A stretch of 64,000 bases of DNA from Coprinellus micaceus (Eukaryota; Basidiomycota; Agaricomycetes; Agaricales; Psathyrellaceae): contig OX596338.1 of NCBI GenBank assembly GCA_951394405.1, forward strand, positions 4,154,001 through 4,218,000. The letters are read 5' to 3'. The position numbers were made by a program, and so were the translations under genes. Under the pieces are notes generated by a model, which did no database searches, was not told the DNA's origin, and saw only the letters and a list, made by a program, of their open reading frames with translations. Shown here in pieces: positions 34,762 through 46,600 of this stretch; within the stretch, counting starts at the first letter, position 1, and the number at the start of each line of letters is the position of its first letter.

Positions 34762-37310
34762 CTATCCGCGAATAAATGCATGATTCAACGCCTCCTTGGG
34801 TGTAATCCTCCTCCCAGGATCCAAAACCAAACACTTCTCCAGCAAATCCACCAAACTCCCCACAAGCTTCACCTCCTCCTCCCTCAAACCCACACTACTC
34901 CCCATAACCCTACTCCTCAAATCCCTCGTGCCCCTATTCCCCAAATTCACTCGATTAACCACAACCTCCTTCCCCAGGCCCAGATCCTTCTCCGCAGCCT
35001 CCACAAAATTCCCTAGCGAATCGAAATACTTGTCCGCGAATTTAGCGCGTTTGAGGAGCTTGGAGTTGAACCGGCCCTTGACTTCCATCATGAGGAGGAG
35101 CATGTGCGCGTTGGACTTGCCGGGGAAGAGAATTTTGCCGGTGTAGAGTTCGTAGAGCGTGCAGCCGACGGACCAGACGTCGAGGGACGGGTCGTAAGGG
35201 ACTCCAAGGATGATTTCGGGGGCGCGGTAGAATCGGCTGACGAGGTAGGGTGTGATCTCGTTCTCGCTGGCATCAGAGGCACTGCCCAAATCGCATAGCT
35301 TGAGAAGATTCTTCTGTTCGTTGACCTGAGGAAGGAAGGGGTCAGCATTGGAAGCTTGGAGGTAAGGAGTGAGACAGACCAGAATATTATCGGGTTTGAT
35401 ATCCGCGTGCATGACGTTCGCTTTCTTCAGCAGGCTCAACGCCAGGAACAGCTGATGAGCGTACGCCCGCACTGCACGAATGTTGAGACCGACGTCCTTT
35501 CCGAAACGTTTCACGACTTCGCGGAGGTTCATGCTGGATGTTCGATGGTCAGGCAACGTCACTTCGAAGGGAAGGGTGAAAAGGACGCACCTCAAACTCT
35601 CGAAAACGAGACACAAGTGTCCTCTATGCTCGAACGTCCGCTCAAGCTTGACGACATGCTTCTTATCCTCAAGATCCAGGATGCGCAACTTCTGCAGGAT
35701 CTGCGCCTCTTTCAGCCCGGCTTTATACCTGCACGACGTGAGACCAATGTTAGCCTTGTCACATTCACCCTCAGGGGAAATGGAAACGCACATAGGCTCC
35801 TGACACCTAATGATCTTTATCGCAACCTCCCTCAGCCCGTCCTTCCCGTCCTTGCCCCCGTCCACGTCGACTAAACCTCCACTCCCGTCCTCCTCCTTGA
35901 GAACTCGCGCTCGCACCACATTCGCGAACATACCCTTGCCGAGACTCGAGAACACCTGGTACCGCCCGTCTTCGAGATACTCGCCCAGGATGACGGTGTA
36001 GTACCCCTCGGGGTCAGCAGCGGAGTCGATCATGAGGGACGCCGCAGCCTGCAAAGTGGTCGCGGCGAGTGCAGCCTACGGAAACGGTGGTCAGCGAGTG
36101 CCCAAAGACGAAGAGTAGAGAGCCTCACCTTCTTCCTGACAACCTTTTTCTTCTTCTTCTTGGGCTTCTCCTCGTCGTCGTCCAGCGCAAACATATCGTC
36201 GACATCCTCCCCCTCGTTATCTGTCACTTCCACCTCCTCTTCGCCCTCGTCGTCAACGAGCATCGGCTCCTCCTTCGCAGGCAGGTCCTCGACGCCAAAT
36301 CTCCTGCGCTCGTCCTCACGCCGATCAAGACTGGGGTCATAGTCGGCGGCTTTGACCTGCTCAGCCTTCTCTTCGATGTCGCCCTTCTCGTCTTTGTCTT
36401 CGTCCTCCTTGGCGAGCGCGAATCCGTCGTCGATGCCCGAAGTTGGAGGCGGTGGAGACGCCGAGTCGCGTTGGCTTTCCCTTGGTGCAACGCCTACCCA
36501 AGATGGTCAGCACAACCCCAGGGCACGCATAGAGGGAACTCACCCGCCGAGAGAGGAACACTCCCATCCCTGACTGAAATCCTCGCCAACCCCTCACCCA
36601 CAACTCCGCTCGGGGTCAGCGGCAGGACGCTTGCACCTGCGGTCGTCAGCCCGGCAACGCTCGACTGCCCCGACGCATGTTTCGCCAGGATCGCTGCACG
36701 CTTGCGGCGCCGCTCTTCCATCAACTCTTCGACGGTCTTCTCCTCCTGGAGTTCGGGCTCTGGCTCTGGCTCTGGTCGTGCTGTGGTCCCGCGCATCTCG
36801 ACGTCGCGGTCGTGGGTATTTCCGTTGGCGTCCCGTCGATGAGACCGGGATCGCTTCCTCGACCTCGACCTTGACCGAGAGCGACGGCGGGTTTCTCGTC
36901 GGCTGTGAACCTCGACAGGCGGGCGGGGTGAGATCCTGAACACGATTTGGATCGTCAGCACGACGCTAACCGGGCGAAAACGGAAGATCTTACGATACTC
37001 ACTCGCCTTCCTCCTTCTCGTCATCGTCGCCCACAACAGGCACGGGCTCCTCCCTCGACCTACTCCTCCTCCTCTCCCGATCGCGCCTGTGATCCCGACT
37101 CTTCTCCCTCTCCCTCGAGTAGTGCCTCTTCCTCCTGTCGTCGCCTCCCCTCCGTCGGTCTCGCTCTTGATCCTTCAGATGGACATCCCGCCAATCACCT
37201 ACGGGCGACTCTCTACGACTCCTTTTTGAGCTGCTGCCATTGCGATGACCACTTTCGTCACCATCGCGGTCTCCGGAACGTTTCTGGGTCCCTGAAGAGA
37301 GGTTAGCCAT
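34762..37310 (-). CDS. prp4: PRP4-type pre-mRNA-processing serine/threonine kinase
   Basis: Seven exons (37003-37310, 36544-36935, 36129-36493, 35792-36075, 35591-35728, 35380-35533, 34762-35325) give 734 residues in frame. The first 160 residues are rich in Arg, Ser, Glu and Asp (RS-like; RRRSRSRSRSRKRSRSHRR), as in PRP4 orthologues. A Lys-rich patch (KPKKKKKKVVRKK) precedes the kinase. The domain shows GKGMFANVV, VAIKII, MNLREVVKRFGKDVG, HADIKPDNIL (Asp540) and CDLGSASDASENEITPYL (DLG at 559), then SRFYRAPEIILG, diagnostic of this CMGC subfamily. PRP4 phosphorylates spliceosomal proteins during activation of the B complex. The gene is likely essential and nuclear. All introns are 50-67 nt. 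Start: ATG at the head of the open first exon. Confidence 0.95.
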
Positions 37311-38155
37311 GCTTTGTTGTGGATAATGTGGAGAGGTAGAATACGAGAATTGGATGAATGGAAGGGAGATGTGGGTATGAGTGGGTGAGTGGGGTGAGTG
37401 GATGGGGCCTTGTATGCTGTGAAGAGGCCCGTCGTCGTCGTAGACGTCGAGCTCGACGTGAGACCGTTGGGGCCCGTTTGGCTGACGTGAGTCACGAGAT
37501 AGTCACGTGGCGTGTTGGCGTTGGGCGTCTATTTCGGGATAGCTCTTCTTTCTCCACTCGTTTACTTGCATGCTTTACAACATGACGATGGGTAAAGTAC
37601 CCCCCGTTTCTGCTCCTTATGTCTTGCCAAGACTGACCGAAATTGCTCCAGATTCATCAGCCACCCGTGGTGTCCTCGTAAAGAAGATTTCCAATGTGTG
37701 TATCGGCATTTCAACATTGATATCCTCGACTTTGCCCATTATGTGTGGGGACTGGATTGAACCAGTGGGCAGAAGATTCTCGACATGGGCGTCAAGCTTG
37801 ATCCTTGAAAGCTTTATGCCTACCGGAGGAGCTAGGACGAGCGAGAGCTCCGACTCGGAGCACCATTCATCGAGTTGGCGAGGTGCCTTCTCAGTAGGGT
37901 AGAATACACTCGTGATAGGGTTAGTTGGGCGCCCATCAGAAATTCGACCAACTATCAGGCCGCATCGCAATTAATCCGAAGGCGAGCGCAAATGCAACAA
38001 CGGTTTCTTGGAGGTGCGGAAGCTAAGTTCAATTTTATGCCAAAGATTCAACCTTCGGTATGTGTGACGTTTCAAGGCAGGTACGGCGGTACAACGTCAC
38101 ACATTTAGGCAAAACTCGGTATGTCAGATAGTATGTGCAGTCGTCGGACGTTATA
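37311..38155. other. Intergenic region with a decayed kinase fragment
   Basis: The first 260 bases are the PRP4 promoter (two CACGT-containing words near 37480-37510). The rest contains the FunK1 relic described separately, followed by unassigned sequence with a GGGCGCCCAT word at about 37928. Confidence 0.5.
37582..37915 (+). pseudogene. Decayed FunK1 kinase fragment
   Basis: The sequence matches the 5' part of the FunK1 gene at 24.3-26.8 kb. It has the same ATGAC(A/G)AT start and a first intron in the same place with a CTGAC branch. It then matches RHFN(I/V)DILDFAH, VWGLD, GQ, KLDP, YAYRRS, DERELR and APFIE. The frame is destroyed. One frameshift lies before RHFN. Three stops occur in the main frame, at 37758 and 37806 (both TGA where the intact gene has CGA) and at 37833 (TAG for AAG). 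Homology ends near 37915. It is a truncated duplicate on the opposite strand to the intact gene, 11 kb away. Confidence 0.85.
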
Positions 38156-40431
38156 CTAAGGCTGCGTATAGGGGTTGTAAGATTCTCTTTGGTACACAGA
38201 CCTATCGTCGGTGTTGGGGACCACTACGAGAGGTACCTTTTCACACTCCGAAGGGTTGTTCGCGGAGTGGCTGTCCTGGAATCCAAAACCTTGGGCATCG
38301 ATGAGGCTATCCAGCAGAAAAGCAGTGACCCCTAGGTGGCTTCGCGAGCTCCTGCTTTGGAAAGCTCTCACTTCCTCCTTCATCCCCGGGTACCTCCTCA
38401 TGCATTCATCGAGAATACGGCGTTTCTCGTCGTTCAGGTTATGAAGGACGCCGAAGGGGTTGTAAAGCTGGCTTCCTGTTGTGTGTTATGCTTGGTCAGC
38501 CAACGCTCGCTCGTCCCCAGGAAGGTCTTAAACAAGCACATACCGCGGAGCGTTCGCATAAGGGAGGTTCCGAGGATGATGATAAGCAGGGTGCTGAACA
38601 AAGATCCAAGGCCACCAAGTGCAGACAGGCTAGTCAATACTGACTTGCTCCTGTAGTCCTGTACAACGACCCATTCTCCCATCGCAAACTCGGGAACGAT
38701 GCGCAGTGTTGACAGATAGCGATTTGTAGCGTTCAAGTGGTCCTCGGTGTAGGGGTTAGAAATGGTGTGCTTGACGTCAGCGACGAAGAACGTGCTGTAC
38801 ACCTATATTAAAAGTGGGTGAGTGAGTTATTGCGAGTAACGACACCACTGCTTACGTCAAACCCAAGAGTGGCCAGCTGGATCTGTTTTAGACGCTGTCT
38901 AATAATCAGGTTCGCCACGCTGAGGAGATGAACTCCAGGGAAGACTGGTATCGACCTGGTCGACCTGGTAACGTCGATTAGATTATCCGTGAGCCCGACG
39001 AAGACTTGTAACGCCTCCACCATGACGTCTTTATTGCTGGAGGGTGTTCGACCCCCGATCAGGGCGGTAAAGTCGACGCTGAGGCGAAGGTTTGAAAGAT
39101 ATCTTCGGTCCGTCTTATTCCACAGGTCGCGAATACCTTCTAGCAGACCGCGTATTCCCGGTGTCAGTAGCTACCCAGGAAGAATGACATTACGAAGGGG
39201 ATGTCTCACCCTTCCGACCAGGAATCGGGCGAGCACATTCAAATACCACAATCTCCACGCCCTCGAGGGGCTCCGCCCCCTCGTCAAAGGCTTTTCTCGC
39301 GGTTTTGTTGCATATGTCGAGTCCCGGCTGGTCCGAGTTCAATTTAGGTAGAATTTCGACGCTGGTTGAGTCGATGAGAGTTCCCTGTGCTTCGGGATGT
39401 TGAACCCAGACCTGGTCCATAGCGTTCATTAGAATATTCAGTCTCGTGGTCTTCTAGAGGTACCCACAGCTACGAGGTTCCAGACGATGTCCTCGGAAGT
39501 CTTGAATGTGCCTTCGATCGCTTGCGCACGGTACTCCTTGTTCGGCGTCATTCCCATTTCAGCCACGGGCTTCATAATGATTTCGTAGGCGGCGAACAGG
39601 GTCATCAGAACGATGATACAGAGAGTGAGAAAACCACGAGTGAGCATAATCCAACGCTGTTCGCCGCTAATTCGGCGAAAGTCACGGTCAGACTACGGCG
39701 TATAGTAGGGTGGGACAAATGCACTTACGGGAGCTTCTCTTCCCATGGCTGTCTTCCAAATAGCGCCTGAGCCCCATACCTCCACCACGCAGCCTTCTTG
39801 TAATCCAAGTGGCCGAGCTCCATCTTCTGGCGAATTGTGCCCCGAGGAGAGCGCGCCAAGTACACAAACCTCAAGACGAGTAGGAGAACAAGGGAAAATG
39901 TTAAGCCGAAAAACGCAACGAAGCCGAAGACCTGGGTCTCTGTAAACCAGCGGAGTTTGGTGTCCGGAGCATTTTTCCAGAGTATTAGGCTTGCGCAGCA
40001 CAGGAGAGCCACTACGCAGACATGCGTTCAGGAAAATTAGTGGGAAACGATTTTAGAGAATAGACTCACATACTGCCTCTACACAAGACAAAGATAAATC
40101 CAGCCAGACAGGGATTGGTGCCAGACGCGGTCCGAGTGCACTACGAACAGGAGTCAAGTAAGCAGGTTACGTGCGGGGGAGGAAACCGAGGCGCCCACAC
40201 AATGAGATGGTGCAACAGCGTCACCGAAACAAACACGATGGAAGAAATATTTTCCGAGGGTCCTTTTTGGCTGGAGAGCCAAATGAAGAACCACAACTCT
40301 ATCGTCGCAAGGAGGATTGTTGCCCGGAGACAGTACAGCCGGAGAGAAGGGTTGGTGGGAACCAACGGAGAGGCAGGCGGGAGAATGGAGACTCCTTCCC
40401 TCTCAATCACTATTACGGGTGGAGATGTCAT
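38156..40431 (-). CDS. Multi-pass membrane protein, eight-exon family, copy A
   Basis: Exons 40199-40431, 40070-40140, 39729-40011, 39468-39666, 39210-39411, 38856-39139, 38544-38802 and 38156-38475 give 616 residues in frame. Hydrophobic helices occur in the first third (LRATILLATIELWFFIW, FVAFFGLTFSLVLLLVLRF, LTLCIIVLMTLFAAYEI). One more near the C-terminus (LGSLFSTLLIIILGTSLM) follows GEWVVVQDYRSKSVLTSL. The middle is soluble. The gene at 55.6-58.0 kb matches it along its whole length, with identical exon number and intron phases. Conserved words include ALGPRL, QPWEEK, VEMG-like, FRSKTVL/YRSKSVL, LRG and YNPFG. No described family was recognised. A cell-surface or vacuolar role is only a guess from topology. 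Confidence 0.85.
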
Positions 40432-40641
40432 GGCAGGGGCGGGGTATGGTCCAACAAACCTGGTGCTGATTATAAACGCATGGAGGGGACCTAGACAAGG
40501 ACTTCTGCTTCTGGGCGTCCATGCCAAACAAACAGAAGATTTCCCTCTCGAAGCAGGTCCCCATCATTCTAGCGAATATTCAACGGTGAATGCGCAGTAA
40601 TGCGACCTTCGGGAAGCCATATTGTCGTAATTATCGATAGC

Positions 40642-40650
40642 TAAGCGCCC
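40642..40650 (+). promoter_or_regulatory. TAAGCGCCC motif
   Basis: Exact copy followed by G, 211 bases upstream of membrane protein copy A (minus strand). Confidence 0.5.
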
Positions 40651-41653
40651 GTCCCAATATGGTTCCCTATCAATGGCTCCTGTCTCGAGAAGCTGGCCTG
40701 GATTGCTTTTAGAGTACCTGCAATGGCTGTAGTGTCCATAAATATACTGTGCCAATGGGCTCAAGGCCTTCTTCATCTTCTCTGACAACTGATCGGGTAC
40801 CGTCGGGCGTCTAACCGTGAGGAAGGGTTCAAGGAATCCATACATAGGCTATAGCCTGAGGATTATCATGGACATAGTCCGCCCCACTGGTTCCACACAA
40901 TACTGTTTGATGCTTTCTACGCCCGTTAGGGGAGCTGACCAGACCATCGTATCGCTTGCAGTGCGGTTATTGAGAGAAGGATGACGGCATGTGACCGGTC
41001 CTGGGTGAGCGCGCATGTTTCTCAAGGTTGGCTAAACCTTCTTCCGCATGCATTCGTGTAAACGCAGCAGTGATAACCCTTCGGGACCAAGCTAGGAGCA
41101 TATGCCTCTTCCCAATGTATGCAACTAGCATTGACAGGGAAGCGGATTTCGCTGTCCAGGAAGGCGATCGCCGGGTGGCCAGGTCAAGATTTCGTGCGCT
41201 GTACACAGCGATTTGGGGGCACCGCGATGTGAAAATAGTGTATCCCACATCTTGGGCCATCGCTATCGCCTTATCCATCCCCCGGCGAGCTCCCTTTCGG
41301 ATTCCCAATGGTAGAAGCGAAAACAAGGGAAAGTAGACTTCATTTCTATGTCTGAAAGGCAAATATCAATATAGGTGGAGCGTACCTTGAACCTACTCAC
41401 ATTCTATATACTAGTGATGAAGTCCCCGTAGGAGCCGCCGCGCCGTTGGAGTGGTGCTACGCACCCTCCAGGCGCCCCTAGCCAGCTTAGTCAGCATCGC
41501 GTAGCTCATGTAGACGCGCCCGCGTCGTAGACAGAACCATCATCATCCTGCTAGGTGCATCCACGCGCCCCGCGCTCTAGGCGACCGTCCAAGAGTGGGA
41601 TCGTCCCATTCCACCGTCGAAACAAGAGTGACCGAGAGAAGACCTCAGCGGGC

Positions 41654-41662
41654 GGGCGCTTA
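41654..41662 (-). promoter_or_regulatory. TAAGCGCCC motif
   Basis: Exact copy on the minus strand followed by G, in the 1.6 kb spacer between copy A and the TPR-CHAT gene. Confidence 0.4.
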
Positions 41663-42046
41663 TTCTTGATTTGTCCTGGTGCACGTGCGTGGGAACCTAC
41701 TCGGGATTTCCCGTGAAGTGGATGCACTAACTTCTACGTCTTCAGTTCGGACCACCAGCACAGGTATCGACTGTATGCATGCCAACCAGCTGACCTGTTT
41801 TATTATGGGTGAGTTCCCCATGCAAATTCCTACTCCTCCCCCACTCCCCGATATCTATGATGGATTCCAACCGCGCATACACCACTAGGGCTATAGGGCC
41901 GCAAGCTGTGATAAAGCCTTACCTCGTTACGAGGCATGAGCGGCAGGTGTCGCGTTATGATACCATTTCAGGGTCTAACGACGATAGGATGGCTTGAAAA
42001 GCTGCAAGCCTACGATTTCAAAATAGGATATTCATAACATTTATAT

Positions 42047-45000
42047 CTAGAGGCCAAAGTGAACATACGGAACCCAGGTCATCAACGCGTCGTCAGAATT
42101 TCCCAGCTTTTCCCTGAGCTCTTCCACCGCGCGGTGAAGCGCCTCCGCCGCATACAAGCCATCGACATTCAGAGCGCTGTGATGCACCTGAGCCAGCTTG
42201 AGCAGTTCTCCATAGAAGCTTTGAGCGATCATGGGTGCGTACTGGTCCTTGATAGACCACATTGTACCCACAACGCCGCGATAACCAGCCGCTAGCATCC
42301 CGGCTGCAAGGTGAACGGCTTCTTCCGACAGCTTTTCGTCTCCTGTGCTCGTTTGGCATGCTGAAAGGAATGCCAAATCCCCTCCAGTCAGGTTATTCTT
42401 GATGACTTCCGAGAGCTGCAGACGCCCATCCTCCAGGAAGAATCCACTCGCAAGTGGCTCTGACTTGTCTTGCGTTGCATGACACGCCAAATGCACGCAG
42501 CTGAAGCGAGCCATGTTCTCCATGGTCGCCCTTCTTGTCACTTCCTCTCCCTCTAAGTGCACACAACTGACGCCTTCTGCTTCCAGTACAGGCTGTACGG
42601 CCTTTATCTCGCGCGTCGTACCCGGTAGTCGCGATTGTCCGGGAGTATTGGGTTGACTGACCATAAACACTCCAGGGTTCTTCGGCCTGAATGTGAGTTT
42701 TGACCTTGATCGGCTGGCTAGGATGCTGATATTCGGGATGTAGGACGAAACGGCGAAATCGGCGGCGACCTTCCCCCCTTCTCGATATTCTCCAGCAGCA
42801 TGCAAGGGCAAAAATACGAATGGGCCTGTCGGACACCACCATATTCTCTCCCTCGTAGGCCTACCTTCCTTCTGCAAACGAGTTCAGTAAACCCACAATG
42901 ATACTACCAAACGATGTACGTACCAGCAGCCCAATATCCTCGAAAATGGGTTTAACAATATCGGTCCATAGGTCTGCCAGCGCTTGTCCGAGACTGTACA
43001 CGTTCCGAGCGGGCATCCGGCGCAACCCTCTGTCGACACTCTTAGATTCGTCGAGCATCTCAAACCCTCTCGCCCGGATGCCCCGCATTCCCAGCTGCTC
43101 TCGGATGCGGTTGGCCATTCTCTTCCCTTTTGCAAGGGAGAACTGGGGCAATGGGATGTGTAGAGGTTTGCCTCCCCGGCCCCGCAGTGCGATAGCATCA
43201 CAACGCTGATCATGGGCGTTTATGATGACGACCGTGCCCTTATCAGGCAAGCCCTCCAATAGCGTTGCGAAGGGGATGGGTTGGAGGAAGTCCTCAAAGC
43301 CTGGCTTTCGGCGCACTGTAGTGACGAGTTGCTTCCATTCGAGGGTGAGGTCTACTTGTTCCCTGGTTGGTCTTGCATGACTCAGTCCTTCCATGTCCAG
43401 GCTTCCGTCCAGGCTTCCTACCCTGGGCTTGACTGAGGCTCTTTCCGAACCTGTCATTTCCAACTCTTTCGATACTCTCAAGAGTCGTTTCGCCAGGTCC
43501 GGGTCAACGACAAGCAGCTCGTCAAGCGGTGTGCGTAGGCTGTTAAGCTGGCTCCACACAAGGCATCTACCCCGTTCCAACCACTCCAACGCCTTTTCAA
43601 TCTTCCCTGCGTGCAGCGCGACCGCGGCGGCAGCTGTCGACAGTCCAGATGTGTTGGCGATGTTCTCGTGTCGACGGCTTTGTGTTTGCTCAAGTGCCAC
43701 ATGCTCGGAGAGGAGGTCAATTGCCCTCTCAAACGCATCCATTGCGGATTCGGTGTCGATCCCCGCCGTCCATTTACCCCATTTCCGCGCCGCCTCCATA
43801 CGGACTTTCGATGAACCTGCGGAGGCGAGAGCCGCGTGACGGAAGTGCGAGATGGCATTATCGCGGTCCTCCTTCATTTTGGAGACCTCAAAACGGGCGA
43901 TGTAGTAGTCGCCGGCACTGCTGTGACACTCTGGAAGTTGGGTGTGTCCCACCTGGTAGCACTCCATAGCCTTCTGCTCGGCGTCGATCGCCTTGTCGAC
44001 GTCAACCACCTGGTGGGACACCCTGTACCGGCGGATGAAACACCTCCCCAGGCCGCTATACCAAACTGGCAGAGCGGCATACCCCTCCAATTGGGACGCA
44101 AGCTCGAATGCTGTCAAGCGCGTCGAAATGGCCTCGTCGATATCTTTTATATCGTTCGTAATCTCAAAACGATCCCTCAACGTGATGGCCATGCTGGCAT
44201 GATATCCGGGCAGCATAGCGTGTCCCTTTGGCGTCGCGTCGATAGCCTTGCGATGTGCGGTGAGGGCGTCCGCGGCGAACTCCAGATCCTTTGTGAGTCT
44301 GAGCTTCTCGTCGTAGGCCATGGCTAACGAGTTCATCCATGTACCCAAGTGTCCCCGCGCCGTCATCTCTACACCTCTTCTGAGTGCGTTGATTTGAAGA
44401 TCGAGGTCCAGTGGATCGCGGGAACGACTCCACTTATTACTCAAGAGGGAAGAGAGGGAGAAAAGGGTGCGCTGGAGACGCGGATCACCGTCCGGCAACT
44501 GCTCAGTCTGTCCCTTCAGCAAAGTGATTGCCTCGTCGGCGTCGATTTCCTCTCCCGTAATGAACGACCTGGACCCCAGCGCTTCTGCGAGAGCGATCGA
44601 ATGGTCGATCATTGCTGGATGGGCTTTGGGCGTGACATGGACTGCTCGTCGAAGAGCGGCGAGTGCATCCTGGATATCCTCGAGGTTTTCCGTTTGGGAG
44701 AACTTGGCCTCAAGTGTTGTTCCAAGCTCGTGCAGACGAGCTGCCAGTGCTGGGTCACCTTCCCTGGTCAGGTCGACGGACGTTCGTTGGCGTTGGATGG
44801 CCTCGTCGACTTCAGCAAGGTCTTCGGTATATCGAAACGACGCGCGGAGGGCGGCTCCAAGATGGCTCAGCATCTGCGGGAGGCCCGGGTGCTCCTGTGG
44901 AGTGACGCCGATAGCCTTCTGGTACCAGTGGATGGAGAGGCGTATGTCGGCTAAATCCTTGTTTCGTCCAAAACGATTCTTCAAGGACCGCGCAAGGTAG

Positions 45001-46220
45001 TCCATCCGGTCGATGCACCCTGAGAGGTCCGCATCCGGAGAGGAATCCAAAGCCCCTGTAAAGCATTCGATCGCTCTGTCAATATCCTCCAAGTTCTGCA
45101 GGACCTCGTAACGCGTGTCGAGGAGTGTTCCAAGGAAGTAGAGTCTCTCAGCGCGGATAGGATCGTCGATGGGCACAAGATCTAAGGCTTTCTGGGACGT
45201 CTCGATCGCACGGCAGATATCAGAGACCTGCTCGGTACGGTAATGCCGCTCAGATAGCGCCCTTGACAAGACATCCATGTACTGAGAGAGGGTACCAAGG
45301 TCTCGGGAGGGGGACAGGTTGACTGCCTTCTCCAGGGAAGAAATCGCTTCATCAAGATCTCCAGGGTCTTTGGAAAAGACGACCTGGATGCGCAAGGATT
45401 CTCCCAGCTCGTACAGGTTCACAGGAAGGACCGGATGGTTGTCCGGGGAGTGCATGATAGCCTTTCGCAGCGCTCCAACCAAAGAAGATAGGACACTCGG
45501 GTCCTCGGTGTAGTACCAGTGATCTGTGAGTGCGACCGCTAGGAATCGAAGGCGAGTCGGGAGATCAGGGCCACTCGAGGTGAGCTCGATCGACTTCCTC
45601 CAACTTGCTATTGACGCATTGATGAATGCCTCATCCCAGGTATTCCTGAATTGAGTCAGGAAGTAGTGACCGCATGCGTCGAGTATGTTTGGGTCCACTG
45701 CAGAAAATTGGTAAGCTGTTGACGAGGCTGAATGAAGGTTGAGCATACCTGGCGTCAATTGGGACGGTACCTCCATTTCGCACACGTCAGTCTCAGCACA
45801 TAGCAGGAGTCCATCAGGCTCGATTGCCTTAGCCAGACTCTTTCCCTCGAGGTCGGCTGAGATCAAACAGCCATGCCCAACTACCTCGTTCGATATGGAT
45901 AGCACCAATACCCAGGCACTCCCCGCATCCACGAACCTTACGATGTCGATGAGCTTTGGAGCCCCATGACGATCGAGCCAAACTGGACCCACAAAGGAAT
46001 CTGAGCACTGTGGGCACTAGCCCTCCAAAAACCGGATAATTCCCTCTCCAACGGTATCTGCAACCAATCTCCCCTGCCTTCCTGGTAAACTATCAGCTTC
46101 GAGATAGCATCGCCTGCCAGTGGAGGAAGCCGAGCGTCGTCAGCCTGTCGAGGCTCGAGGATGATATCTGTTTCGAAAGTAAGTGTCTCTTCATTCCAAG
46201 GAGGTTGAGTTGTGTCTGAC
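42047..46220 (-). CDS. TPR-CHAT protein (caspase-like protease) with C2-like N-terminal segment
   Basis: The last exon is 42047-42871, joined by a 52-nt intron to a long exon from 42924. A 51-nt intron inside it (about 45698-45748, no stop, multiple of three) is likely. About 850 residues form roughly 50-residue TPR-like repeats (DEAI...L..AV.L.P pattern). The C-terminus is a CHAT domain: WWCPTGPFVFLPLHAAG, then CVHLACHAT (His, codon 42479-42481) and FLSACQT (Cys, codon 42356-42358). These form the catalytic pair of caspase/separase-like proteases, so it is probably active. Upstream, 45938-46220 encodes a C2-like piece (PPWNEETLTFETDIILEP) in another frame, with the switch between 46016 and 45938. 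First exons are not resolved. Fungal TPR-CHAT proteins are suspected in regulated cell death or non-self response; this is inference. Confidence 0.8.
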
Positions 46221-46600
46221 CTTTCAAAATCGGCATTTCCAGGTCAATTAGAGTCGGATAGACGAGAAGCCCAATGCCATTGGTGGCGACCGGTAAAGCT
46301 GTGGATTGGCTCGGCCTCCATGATGCCCCGGATTGGTGGCGCCGAGGCTATCTTCGGGTTTACGTCTGATGGGGATACCATTTGCACTCGATCAAAAAAG
46401 ACAGAAAGCAAGCTTGGCAATCAACTTTGGCGCGCAGATTCGCGGCCTTAGTCTTCATGTCGCCTTGCTCCCACCCCTACCTCCACCTTACCGGCTTCTG
46501 AGTTGTGTATCCGGTCACAGTCGTGGTATACTCAGTCCAGATCTCCTCACTTTCCTTTCTTTCTGCTTATACTTGCGTCCTTCGCGCAAAGGAATCCAAG

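Larger units (their letters stand above)
40432..42046. other. Gene-free stretch
   Basis: No supported gene. It contains TAAGCGCCC motifs at 40642 (+) and 41654 (-). Open frames at 40564-40845 (-) and 40967-41362 (-) have no recognisable domain or splice partner. Confidence 0.45.

Noticed and set aside
40564..41362. Open frames of 93-131 codons between copy A and the TPR-CHAT gene
   Set aside because: No domain, no splice partner, and competing frames on the other strand.
42047..46220. TPR-CHAT gene as part of a CRISPR (Craspase-like) system
   Set aside because: The setting is a eukaryotic genome with spliced genes; no repeat-spacer array or Cas-like gene is present.
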